Source: Nemertoderma westbladi
Lineage: Eukaryota > Xenacoelomorpha > Nemertodermatida > Nemertodermatidae
Direction of reading: 5' to 3'
Assembly: GCA_032718475.1 (NCBI GenBank)
Contig: JAUCBJ010005052.1
Coordinates: 1 to 26,597 of the forward strand
DNA length: 26,597 bases
Shown piece after piece: positions 9,387 to 18,418 of the stretch. Numbering within the stretch: position 1 is the stretch's first letter; each line of letters starts with the position of its first letter. Made by a program: the position numbers and the translations under genes. The notes below the pieces were generated by a model. It did no database searches. It saw only the letters and a list, made by a program, of their open reading frames with translations, and had not been told where the DNA came from.

Positions 9387-10322
9387 TTATGTTTCTTTTT
9401 TATCAATCAACCCACTAAGTAGAGGCTCAGTTTCATCTTCCACAATTTGTTTCTCAGCATTTTCAACATTCGTAAGTGGAGCAAATATTTCCCTCCCGTG
9501 GTATTTATAATAAACAAGCAATATAATAGCCGGGATTATCACAATAATGTTGAATCCACAGAAAACTGTAGCAGCTAAAGGGAACTTAATATATTGAGCC
9601 AATGGCCCGGCAACTAATGGACCAATAAACAGACCACAAGCCCCTGGGCTGTTCACAAGGGACATCACAACTGTGTGGTTACCGATAGTTTGTGGCCATT
9701 GAAGGCGGTATTTGTATATTTTAAGCAGCGTTTCTATATAAGGTGTCGCCAATGACATTCCAAATCCTAATAAAGTTGTCCCAATTATCACAATGCTAAT
9801 ATGTTGTGGTAAGTTCAATAAAGGTGATGGCCCCATCAGTAACAATCCTACTATACCAACGAATTGCGCAAATATCATCGCTGTTAACGTGTTGATTGAT
9901 TGATATCTGGCCAGAAATGCACCCCATGCCAATGCTGATGAAACGTTTATAAGTGGAGCTATAAGAAACATTGATCCAACTTCAGCCGGAGACAAATCAT
10001 ATACATCCACAAGATGAATAGCGAATGTTGTTTCATAGAAGCCCATAGCCATAGCCATCACAAACAACATGGCGACTGCAGATAAACATACCCTGTCTTT
10101 GAGTAAATCAAATATGGTCTTTGTGGTGACAATTTTGCTGGGTTTGATGTTAGGGAGAGAAAATATGTTTATTAATGCGATAACTACTTCAGTTCCTCCA
10201 AGGATTACAAACGGAGTAACAAAGTTGGTGTACTGGTATAGAATTCCTCCCAGGGCAGGTCCGCACATGGTTCCTCCAAAGAAAGCACTGTGAATAATTG
10301 ACAACACAAATATTTTTTCTTT
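9387..10322 (-). CDS. SLC18B1-like: SLC18B1-like MFS transporter, exon 2 (C-terminal 311 residues and stop)
   Basis: The exon starts right after a strong acceptor (TTGTTTCCCACAG) at 10322 and ends at a TAA at 9387-9389. It joins exon 1 in phase 0 (SLYK then KEKIF), giving 481 residues in total, close to the usual length of the family. The start of the exon carries the antiporter motif C of drug:H+ antiporters (GGTMCGPALGG). About eight hydrophobic segments follow, completing a 12-helix MFS fold. The C-terminus has an acidic dileucine signal (ETEPLL), which fits sorting to endosomes, lysosomes or secretory vesicles. Vertebrate SLC18B1 is described as a vesicular polyamine transporter; substrate here is inference. 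No stop or frameshift is seen, so it is probably functional. Confidence 0.88.
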   Translation of the reverse strand, partial: KEKIFVLSIIHSAFFGGTMCGPALGGILYQYTNFVTPFVILGGTEVVIALINIFSLPNIKPSKIVTTKTIFDLLKDRVCLSAVAMLFVMAMAMGFYETTFAIHLVDVYDLSPAEVGSMFLIAPLINVSSALAWGAFLARYQSINTLTAMIFAQFVGIVGLLLMGPSPLLNLPQHISIVIIGTTLLGFGMSLATPYIETLLKIYKYRLQWPQTIGNHTVVMSLVNSPGACGLFIGPLVAGPLAQYIKFPLAATVFCGFNIIVIIPAIILLVYYKYHGREIFAPLTNVENAEKQIVEDETEPLLSGLIDKKET

Positions 10323-12119
10323 CTGTGGGAAACAAGATATATATATTAATTTTGAGCTACTTGTAATATAACACATTGGCAAACTGCCACTGTCAATTGC
10401 TAATTCCACTGAAAACGGATAGGTGTAATTTGTGATAACACCTAAAAATGGTGACAACACTCAACCATAGTCAAAAAACGGTGGACCACAGTCAAAAATG
10501 GCTACAAACAATGTATACAGTAGATCGCAGTCCTAAAAGTAATTCTGCTAAGTTTTGGCTCAGCATATCGCCAGCAAGTCAAAAGTCTGGGGAAAACACT
10601 CAAAATGTCTGGATACCACTCAAAACATGTAATTCAGTATTCTGCAATACTGTTCACCAGTTACCTAGTGTACTTGTAGGCCTACATATCGTCGTATGTA
10701 TGTACAGTAGTTATGTTTTTTAAGTGTTGCAGTGTCAGCAAAGTGAATAGTTTTGCAAGCTTATATCATATTCTGCTGCTAGAGGGAGTTGGATCGAAAA
10801 GTATAGGAATAATATATGAATTATAGTATTGTTTTGTGACCACTAAAGATATAAGACTAAGTATTTGTTTTCTGTTAAAAGTGAAGGCGATTATTCATAA
10901 ATGTGCAATCAATGTGGAAGCTGGTTGGTACTTGAATCACTCAACCATAAGCAAGTTGCCCTTCTTGCTCTTCCATCATGTTTTGGGAGAAAACCCTATT
11001 GTAGCTTGCCTTATGATAATATTACTGGTTCTCGCAGTATTACTACTACATATTCGTGTAAATATAAATTATGTAAAATGTAAAAGGTAGATAGATATAC
11101 AGATTTATTTATGCAATATGTATAAATAGGACGCCCACAAAGGGTGAAGATCTGGGATTCACACTACAAGAACGCAGAAGTAGCAGATATCCGGAATCGA
11201 TAGTATGTCCACAGACACCGACTTTACGGATGACACGCCCATGCTAGAAGATGCACAGCTTCTACTAAATAAAGTGGATAGGGCTACTAAGGAGGTTGGA
11301 TTGCATATAAATGCTACCAAGACCGAATTCTTTAACAATTGAATTGAATAATTGATTATAATCATCTAAGGAAGGTTGATGACTTCCAGTACCCTGGATC
11401 TTGGATAGAGAGAACAAAAAAGACAGAAGTTAGGAAAGCAAAGGCATGGGTAGCTCTAACAAAAATGGATACCATCTTGAAATCGGATCTCTCCAGGCAT
11501 CTGAAGACTAAGTTCTTTCAAGTCATAACGGAAAGTGTACTTTTACATGGGGGTGAGACCTGGACACTGAAGAAATCACTTGAACAACGAATTGATGGTT
11601 GCTACACAAGACTTCTATGGGCAGCCCTAAACATCAGCTGGAGACAATAACACATGACAAAAGCTTTGGTACAATACTACCTGTATCAACCACCCTCTGT
11701 GAAAGCGTTTCGCATGAATGCAGATTAAGATTCAGTAGGCACTGCTGGAGAAGTAAACATGAGGTTTATAACAGATCTACTTTTCGGGCAACCAAAACAA
11801 AGAAAACGTAGCCACAACTATGGAGAATCAGGAAGTCTGGAAGGATCTATTTTCCACAGTCCGAGTTCGCTCGACCTAGTAGTAGTAATAGTATATATTA
11901 TGTAAAAACAATAACAAGTACACCAAACAATGTATATAGGCATTTTCCAACATACATATACATTATACAGTAGGATTACCCCTAAGAGCTTTGCAGGTTA
12001 TTATCAAATACAATACAAGTTACAAATACAATACTACACAATTACACTACGCTAACAAAAACAGGGTATTGGGGTGACTAACACCCCACATACTTGAAAT
12101 TGTTATTCTTGGTACTCAC
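10323..12119 (-). other. Intron of the SLC18B1-like gene (1797 bp), phase 0
   Basis: The donor is AAG|GTGAGT (GTGAGT at 12119-12114) and the acceptor is TTTCCCACAG ending at 10323. The reading frame upstream of the acceptor stays open to 10460 by chance, which made the exon look longer. The intron holds an antisense RTE remnant (about 11130-11900), a small hairpin TGGGGTG...CACCCCA at 12070-12088, and otherwise AT-rich sequence. Two small open frames at 10836-11090 (plus) have no sign of being genes. Confidence 0.85.
11130..11900 (+). pseudogene. Old RTE-like reverse transcriptase remnant in the intron, antisense to the host gene
   Basis: The plus strand reads, with at least one frameshift near 11205 and later breaks, GFTL...RRSSRYPESI, then DFTDD in place of the usual FADD catalytic box, AQLLLNKVDRATKEVGLHIN, VDDFQYPGSWI, then LLHGGETWTL and RLRFSRHCWRS. 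These are the order and motifs of the RT palm, thumb and C-terminal tail of RTE-type non-LTR retrotransposons. The remnant ends in CCTAGTAGTAGTAATAG, close to the (TAG)n tail of the other RTE copies here. It is decayed and inactive. Confidence 0.8.
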
Positions 12120-12629
12120 CTTATATAAACTGCCAGCCAAGCTGTAGCAAGCCAAGTTACCACCACCTAGGGTTACAGCTTCAATGACACGACAACAGAA
12201 ACAAAGCACAATATAATATACACCAGGTGGGCCCCAATCCAATATGCCAAATAAAGCCATACAAGTGCCAGCCAATATATATCCCGATATTAATACAAAC
12301 TTAAGCCCAATAATTGGGATAAGATTTCCTAAAACAATGTAAGTAAGACACCTTATTCCAGCATAGACACCAAACAGGACGCCAATGAGGGATTCATCAA
12401 AGCCACGAGTGACGGCCCTGGTAGTAAAGAATGCAGCTGGTAGTGAGAAACACATTCCTGCACTGAAAATTTGAATGACCAACAGTATTAGATTAGTTAG
12501 ACGATGCCTAATAAACCTCCAAAGAATATTCCCAGAGTTATTTCTTGAAATGAAAACTTCATCGTGTTCACTAGATGATTTATAATCTTCGCTTAAATCA
12601 ATGTCGGATAGAGCTATGATTTCCTTCAT
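12120..12629 (-). CDS. SLC18B1-like: SLC18B1-like MFS transporter, exon 1 (N-terminal 170 residues)
   Basis: The ATG at 12629 opens 170 codons ending exactly at AAG before the GTGAGT donor. A polar, acidic cytosolic N-terminus of about 40 residues is followed by four hydrophobic segments (about 43-67, 79-100, 107-128 and 135-155). Between helices 2 and 3 lies the MFS motif A variant GNLIPIIGLK. The segments FGVYAG, ALFGILDWGP and the RVIEA stretch match the N-terminal half of the SLC18B1 vesicular amine transporter family. Joined to exon 2 it gives a complete 12-helix protein. An RTE-derived insertion ends 16 bp upstream of the ATG, so the original 5' UTR and promoter have been pushed away to the right of 13287. 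Confidence 0.87.
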
Positions 12630-12633
12630 TGTA

Positions 12634-12645
12634 ACATTTAGGATA
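12634..12645. repeat. Target-site duplication of the 642-bp RTE insertion, left copy
   Basis: ACATTTAGGATA here is repeated exactly at 13288-13299, on the two sides of the RTE-derived unit. A perfect 12-bp direct repeat at the edges of an element with a (TAG)n tail marks target-primed insertion. Confidence 0.85.
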
Positions 12646-13287
12646 CTACTAGGATCGGCATGCTACATTTCAGCTGCATTTTTAAGAATGCTGTGCCGGC
12701 TTGTCGACAAAATTGCGCCGTCACAACTCCCTATCACCCATGGCATTTGCTAGATCATCCGCATCTTCAAGGCCAGTGTCCTTTAAGATGCGTCTCAAGA
12801 AAGTCATGGGCTGTCCACCATGCTTATTCACTCCATGAGGCTGCCAAAGTACAAGATTATGCAGTGGCTGGTCCTCACGGCGAAAGCAATGTCCTGCAAA
12901 GTGGAGGCGATTTTGTTCTAGTGTCAAGCTTGGGGGAACCAATGGGACACCTCCAATGTTATATTGTGTCTGGTTGGAGATGTGTGCATTGTACCTGAGA
13001 CAATGAACCCGGCGTAGCATTCTTGTGAATGTCCCATCCAGAGATTTGGTGTCCTCAGCAGTTAGAGCCCAGCATGGACTCCCATAGAGGAGTACTGGAA
13101 CTACTGCTGCTTTAAATAATCGGACCTTAAGTTTCCGATTAATTCTCGGTGACTTCGAAATCCTGGAAAGCCTATTCAAGATCCATGCCTTTCCCTTACG
13201 TATTCGAAGGTCCTCACCTGTCTTCCGGATCCATGATCCCAGGTAACAGAAGTCATCCACATGCTCAAGCATATACCATCCTTTGAG
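12646..13287 (-). mobile_element. RTE-derived 642-bp non-LTR unit (copy 1) next to the transporter start codon
   Basis: On the minus strand the unit starts CTCAAAGGATGG, encodes the C-terminal part of an RTE-like ORF2 (DDFCYLGSWI, VVPVLLYGSPCWAL, LHFAGHCFRREDQP, ILKDTGLEDADDLA) and ends with GCCGATCCTAGTAG. It is bordered by a perfect 12-bp target-site duplication (12634-12645 and 13288-13299). The frame opens with an ATG near 13271 and stops at a TGA at 12721-12723. In copy 2 the frame continues at this place, so this is probably a nonsense change 13 codons before the end. No RT active site or endonuclease is present, so it cannot move by itself. Confidence 0.88.
12721..13271 (-). pseudogene. 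C-terminal RTE ORF2 fragment in copy 1 (premature stop)
   Basis: This is the protein-coding part of copy 1, beginning at MLEHVDDFC. It covers the post-RT thumb and the C-terminal tail only. It closely matches the 197-residue frame of copy 2, with scattered substitutions, and ends early at REL. It has no catalytic domain. A similar tail in the intronic remnant (11130-11900) is much more diverged. Confidence 0.8.
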
Positions 13288-13299
13288 ACATTTAGGATA
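13288..13299. repeat. Target-site duplication of the 642-bp RTE insertion, right copy
   Basis: This is the partner of 12634-12645 (ACATTTAGGATA). DNA to its right, beginning with TATATTTGGTGAC, was next to the transporter start codon before the insertion and so is the place to look for the original 5' UTR and promoter. Confidence 0.85.
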
Positions 13300-13419
13300 T
13301 ATATTTGGTGACAAACAATACGAATGATCTAAATGAAAATTCCAAATAAGCCCTCTTACTTGCCACTCGATGGACTGTGTGCATTCTGTCAGCTCCGGTC
13401 CTCACAACTATGCGGAGAT

Positions 13420-13548
13420 CTAGCAAATGTCGTGGGTGATAGGGAGTTGTGGCGGCGAAATTTTGTCGACAAGCCGACACAGTATTATTAATTTATATGT
13501 TATATATATAATGCAGCTGCAATGCAGCATGCCGATAGTAGTAGTAGT
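13420..13548 (+). mobile_element. RTE 3' end, short copy in the opposite orientation
   Basis: From about GATCTAGCAAATG the plus strand follows the end of the RTE frame (DLANVVGDRELW, NFVDKP), then the 3' end ATGCAGCTGCAATGCAGCATG and GCCGATAGTAGTAGTAGTAG. It is about 125 bp and carries a small AT-rich insertion after the stop. Its 5' border is uncertain; sequence from about 13304 to 13420 may or may not belong to it. Together with 12646-12745 it forms an inverted repeat. Confidence 0.75.
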
Positions 13549-13900
13549 AGGGATATACATACATTAATGTCACAACTGTGACGCCTATTGTGAGCTAAAC
13601 GTTTAACCCAATTAGTACCGGGTTATAAAATGTTGTACAAATACTCTGAATTTTTGTTATTTTGCAGCACCAATATTACAAGTAATGGAACAATTTTCGG
13701 TTAATTGTTTTTCAATACAGGTTTTCTGGGGCGCAAAATCCATTTTAAAATATTTAAAATGATCTAATTACTATAAATGGGTACCGTATTTTAATCCTCT
13801 ACATAACCAAAAAATGAAAAAATACAAGTACCCAGCACTTTTCAGTTTGAACACAAATTTTTTAATTCACTTATTATATGATGCTATAAATTCAGGTTTT
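13549..13900. other. AT-rich intergenic DNA, nothing recognised
   Basis: No open frame of note, no recognisable repeat apart from AT-rich tracts. It leads into the ~160-bp satellite. Confidence 0.5.
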
Positions 13901-13939
13901 CTGAGGCGCTGATTATAATGGAATACATTTATAATTTGC

Positions 13940-14640
13940 CACATCATTGCTACTCGTATTTTTCGGCGTAATATGGCAAATTTTGGTGATAGCACCAAAT
14001 TTCGTATCCATCGTCAAATAGTACAAGTTTGAGATGTCCAGTGCTGTAAAATGTAAATAAAAATGTAAAATACATGTACTGAAAAATATAAGTTTGAAAA
14101 CTCTTATGCAATTTTTACTTATTCCATTGAATTCACAACCCTCACAAACCCGTATAACGCAACAAACAAGGTGACACAATCAATTGAAATATTTGATGGT
14201 TTTCAAAATTTGGTGCTAGCACCAAATTTTGCACCCACTTTCGAAACATATGCGTTTGAGATGTCTAGTTAGATAATTATTTATTCCAATGAATTCAGAA
14301 CTGCCATACACCGCTAAAACGAGAGAAATATGTCACAAGCAATTGAACTATTGAATGTATTTTCCAAATTTCTTGTTGGCACCAAATTTTGCACACAGCA
14401 TCGAAAAATACAAGTTTGAAACGCCTGGTGCATCTCGTATATATTCCATAGTAACCAGAAACCCAAAAAACCTCTATTGCGCAAAAAACAGGTTCAAACA
14501 AACAATTTACAAAATTGAGATATTTCAAATTTTGGTGTTGGCACCAAAATTTGGCAACCGCCGAAAAAAAAACAAGTTTGAAATTAATAAATTTATTTAT
14601 ATAATTCCATCTAATTGCAAACACCAAAAAACCGGTGTAA
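13940..14640. repeat. Diverged ~160-bp satellite, about four units
   Basis: The core TTTTGGTGNTNGCACCAAATTT recurs near 13982, 14207, 14366 and 14530, spaced about 160 bp for the last three and about 228 bp for the first. Flanking blocks recur too: TTATTCCATTGAATTCA-like, CAACAAACAAGGT-like, CAATTGAA, and ATACAAGTTTGAAAC or GTTTGAGATGTC. Open frames here (13913-14179, 14295-14627 on minus, 14355-14651 on plus) are by-products of the repeat. Confidence 0.75.
14205..14230. repeat. Perfect 26-bp palindrome in the satellite
   Basis: The half site AAAATTTGGTGC is followed without spacer by TA-centred GC TA GC and its exact complement, giving a 26-base palindrome. The same core in the other satellite units is imperfect. 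Confidence 0.9.
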
Positions 14641-15339
14641 ATCTAAAATAGAGATGTTACAAATCCTATTTCATTAAATGTAATTTTCAAAAAACGTTTC
14701 AAAAAAGTGCCAAAAGTAGGGTTGAAAATGGTGCTATAACTCAAAAACTTCCAAATATTTTTGAAAACCGTTTTCACGACTAGGAAGACAATAGATTTTT
14801 ACCGAGTAATTGCGGAAGGGGAAGGGTCTTTCACTGCGTGGATATAAATAATAAAAAAAGGGCTTTGTTATTCACCGTATGGCCATTTCACCCTCGCGGG
14901 CTTCTTCAGCGGTTTATTGATATATAAAATAATAGTAAAAACTAATTTAATTAAAATGTACAACAATTTACAGGGTTAGGGTACTTACCAAGCAACATAA
15001 CAGACATACAGTATTGAATTGTATTTAAGTAGGACATAGAATATATTAAATTACAGACGGAGAGTCATATATTATATTACAGAAAAATTAAATGTAGTGC
15101 AGTGAGGTGCTGGTGCTGTGGTCTACTGCATTACTGCTGTAGGTTAGCAGAATATCTCTTTGTGCTAGTACCGTATACAGTGGTCACGGTATGGTGGTGC
15201 AACATGCAGATAGGTTTGCTCAACCCTTTATGGGGGTTGGCAAACAGTAAAGGAAATCAAAACATTAAAAGAGTTGACGAAGCAACATCGAAAGAAAGAT
15301 CGTCTTCTCTGGGTGAAGTCTCAATTGCATAGTAGTTGT
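14641..15339. other. Intergenic DNA without a convincing gene
   Basis: AT-rich sequence. An open frame of 76 codons at 15102-15332 (plus) is short, cysteine-rich at its start and unlike any family I know, so I do not call it. The hammerhead-like motif near 14883-14924 is listed separately. Confidence 0.5.
14883..14924 (-). other. Hammerhead-like CTGANGA...GAAA motif
   Basis: The minus strand reads CCGCTGAAGA, then AGCCCGCGAGGGT (a CCC/GGG stem closed by a GCGA tetraloop), then GAAATGGCC. This fits the conserved CUGANGA - stem II - GAAA core of hammerhead ribozymes, a motif found in Penelope-like and some other retroelements. Stem II has a bulged G, and I could not pair stems I and III or find a certain cleavage site. 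It may be a decayed retroelement end. Confidence 0.3.
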
Positions 15340-15640
15340 AATATTTTGCACCAAATAGTTTACTGATAAAAATATATGGTTAAACTTATATTAAAATAGG
15401 GAAAGTTATCTAATGGACGTCTAGGCACATTTATACAGTAGATATACTCTACTTTGAGCGAAGGCTAGATTACATAATGAATGTGTTAATTTGCACCAAA
15501 TTCAGTAGTTTGCGATAAAAGATATATTGTTAAGGTTATATTAAAGGTGGATATAATGTATGACAAGTGAATACTGTGGAATTGCGTAATAAAACTAGTA
15601 TTTTTTGCACCAATTAGTTTGCCGTTCAAAGAATGCCTCA
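15340..15640. repeat. Diverged tandem repeat with TTTGCACCAA blocks
   Basis: TTGCACCAAATAGTTTAC-GATAAAA-ATAT-GTTAA-CTTATATTAAA at 15346 returns in changed form at 15491 and again, shortened, at 15605. The spacing is about 145 and 114 bp. No coding frame. Confidence 0.6.
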
Positions 15641-16162
15641 CGTGTCAATGTTAAACTGCTAAAACTGGCAAACTGTTAAAGTTACTAATAAACTGAAAAT
15701 CTCAGCAGATAAAGAGGTGATCTCTAATTGAGGAGCTCATGTTATATACAGTTATGTCAAGTACAAAAACAAGAAATATTTCGTAATCTCCTTGAATTAC
15801 TTTTAAACAAACAACCACCTAGATAAATTGTCTCAAATGCGTTCACCTTTGACCACTTCTAGAGCGAGACTAAGTGTTACTGTCTAAAAAATAATTATCT
15901 CAGCATTTTTATTTCCATTAGCATTATCATCATCTCTTCCTACAGTATTATTATTGTGGTAGGTTCAATTTCTCGACGCCAGGAGTCCCAATAGATTTGT
16001 AATGTCACGTTGAAATGTTGTAACGGATAACATGGTGTACTATCCGTCCCGCGTTGAAATGTAATCTATCATATATTCGATATCAGACCAAAAAAAAACG
16101 ATATACGTAAGAATAGGATATAAATTTAGAGTTTCGTCAATGAAATCCGATGACGCAATCCC
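15641..16162. other. Intergenic DNA, nothing recognised
   Basis: No gene, RNA or clear repeat was found in this AT-rich stretch. Confidence 0.5.
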
Positions 16163-17832
16163 TTAGTTAGCATTGAGTTAGCTCTTTGTTAGCATTGAGT
16201 TAGCTCTTAGTTAGCATTAAGTTAGCTCTGATAGTTAGCTCTTAGTTAGCTTTCAGTTAGCTCTTAGGTAGCATTGAGTTAGTCTTAGTTAGCATTGAAA
16301 TAGTTCTGATAGTTAGCTCTTAGTTAGCATTGAGTTAGCTCTTAGTTAGTTAGCTCTGATAGTTAGCTCTTAGTTAGTTAGCTCTGATATTTAGCTCTTA
16401 GTTAGCATTGCGTTAGCTCTGATAGTTAGCTCTTAGTTATCTTTCAGTTAGCTCTTAGTTCGCATTGAGTTAGCTCTTAGTTAGCAATGAGTTAGTTCTG
16501 ATAGTTAGCTCTTAGTTAGCATTGAGTTAGCTATTAGTTAGCATTGAGTTAGCTCTTCGTTTGTTAGCTCTGATAGAATAAAGTGCTCATTTGTAGGGAA
16601 CTTTTGGATTGCCGGCTGAGCACTTTAGAAGTGCCGGGGTTTTCTGTAGAAGAATTAGATTATATGTTATCGTATATTGTACAAGGTGATCATTTCTACT
16701 TAGTTACTATAGTTACCAATACCCATTTTTCTATTTTTCAATTTGCGGTTTAGCTATACAATCTATATTTCTATTTATATTATATATTTAGTATATTTGT
16801 GCTTGCTGTACTCTAGGTATCACATTTGTGTATATCTCTATGTACGATATTAAATTAAATTAAAAAAGATAGCTCTGATAGTTAGCTGTGATAGTTAGCT
16901 CTTAGTTTGCATTGAGTGAGCTCTGATAGTTAGCTCTTATTTAGCATTGAGTTAGCTCTTAGTTAGCATTGAGTTAGCTATTAGTTAGCATGGAGTTAGC
17001 TCTTTGTTAGTTAGCTCTGATAGATACAGTAGCTCTGATAGTTAGCTCTGATAATTAGCTGTGATAATTAGCTCTTAGTTAGCATTGAGTGAGCTCTGAT
17101 AGTTAGCTCTTAGTTAGCATTGAGTTAGCTCTTAGTTAACATTGAGTTAGCTCTGATAGTTAGCATTGAATTAGCTCTGATAGTTAGCTCTTAGTTAGCT
17201 TTCAGTTAGCTCTTAGTTATCATTGAGTTAGCTCTTAGTTAGCAATCAGTTAGCTCTTAGTTAGCATTGAGTTAGCTCTAGTTAGCAATGAGTTAGTTCT
17301 GATAGTTAGCTCTTAGTTAGCATTGAGTTAGCTATTAGTTATATTAGTTAGCAAGGAGTTAGTTTTTGTTAGTTAGCTCTGATAGATAGCTCTGATAGTT
17401 AGCTCTGATAGTTAGCTGTAATAGTTAGCTCTTAGTTAGCATTGAGTGAGCTCTGATAGTTAGCTTAGTTAGCATTGAGTTAGCTATTAGTTAGCATTGA
17501 GTTAGCTATTAGTTAGCATTGAGTTAGCTCTTCGTTAGTTAGCATTGATAGATAGCTCTGATAGTTAGCTCTTATTTAGCATTGAGTTAGCTCTTAGTTA
17601 GCATTGAGTTAGCTATTAGTTAGCATGGAGTTAGCTCTTTGTTAGTTAGTTCTGATAGATAGCTCTGATAGTTAGCTCTGATAATTAGCTGTGATAGTTA
17701 GCTCTTAGTTAGCATTGAGTGAGCTCTGAAAGTTAGCTCTTAGTTAGCATTGAGTTAGCTCTTAGTTAACATTGAGTTAGCTCTGATAGTTAACATTGAG
17801 TTAGCTCTGATAGTTAGCATTGAGTTAGCTCA
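16163..17832. repeat. TTAGC-rich minisatellite with higher-order repeats
   Basis: Short modules (TTAGCATTGAG, TTAGCTCTTAG, TTAGCTCTGATAG, TTAGCTATTAG) are strung together for 1.67 kb, interrupted at 16577-16867. Longer blocks are copied: about 260 bp from 16931 returns at 17566 (offset 635 bp) with the same rare variants (CTTATTTAGC, CATGGAG, CTCTTTGTTAG, TTAGCTGTGATA). The marker TTAGCTGTRATA occurs near 16882, 17055, 17412 and 17685. TAG and TGA stops fill the plus frames, so it is non-coding. Confidence 0.92.
16577..16867 (+). mobile_element. 291-bp insertion in the minisatellite, probably a 5'-truncated LINE tail
   Basis: Unique sequence splits the array and is flanked on both sides by GATAG, a possible 5-bp target duplication. 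It ends with GATATTAAATTAAATTAAAAAA, as do many LINE 3' ends. Near its start AAAGTGCTCA (16580-16589) pairs perfectly with TGAGCACTTT (16617-16626). There is no coding frame, so assignment to a LINE 3' UTR is inference from the tail and the duplication. Confidence 0.6.
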
Positions 17833-17903
17833 TAATTACCGTTGACCCGCTATATCCCGTCCACGAATCCAAGTAGGCCTACTCGCATTAGGGCAACGAT
17901 TTT

Positions 17904-18087
17904 GAACATTTCTTCGGCGAAGATCGCGAAATTTCGCAAACGTCGCGATTTTTACTAAGATTGTCCTCCTACAGTATAGTATTCGTAAACACAAAATTTT
18001 GCGAAGAACGCAATGTTTGCGAAGTTAAGTTTTGTGTTTACACAAAAGGGTGGAGCTTCGCAAACGTCGCGATCTTCACGAATGTTC
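17904..18087. repeat. Foldback element or MITE, 184 bp, nested inverted repeats
   Basis: GAACATTTCTTCGGCGAAGATCGCGA at the left faces TCGCGATCTTCACGAATGTTC at the right as imperfect terminal inverted repeats. Inside, GTAAACACAAAA (near 17985) faces TTTTGTGTTTAC (near 18030), and TCGCAAACGTCGCGAT occurs on both sides. The GC content is locally high against an AT-rich surrounding. No target duplication was certain. Confidence 0.65.
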
Positions 18088-18418
18088 TAGAAGATTTTTA
18101 AAAAGCAAGAAAATCTATAATTTAAAATATATTAAATTTTAAAAGTAAATAAACAGAACAATATATATTATTAATTCTAGAGAAAAAAATAAATAAAAAA
18201 AGCTAACATATTCTATAGTATATATTAGTATGACAGTAAGTATTGTTCACATAATTCCAGAATGTTCTATATATATACAGTATATACATGTTCAATGTTC
18301 ATAGTAAAGATGGTATAAAATAATATTAATATTTAATTTAAATTAAAAAAAAATTAATTTAATTTTAATATTTAATAATAATATTTATAAGTCCATGTAT
18401 GAATTCGTTAGGTTTTGG
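18088..18418. other. Very AT-rich intergenic DNA
   Basis: Runs of A/T with TTTAATTTAAATTAAA-type near-palindromes around 18330-18365. No gene seen. Confidence 0.6.

Noticed and set aside
10323-10460. Extension of the transporter frame upstream of 10322
   Set aside because: A strong acceptor ends at 10323, the phase matches exon 1 exactly, and the extra residues do not fit the family, so this part is intron.
16163-17832. CRISPR-like array (regular short repeats)
   Set aside because: The modules are contiguous with no unique spacers, and the window is eukaryotic.
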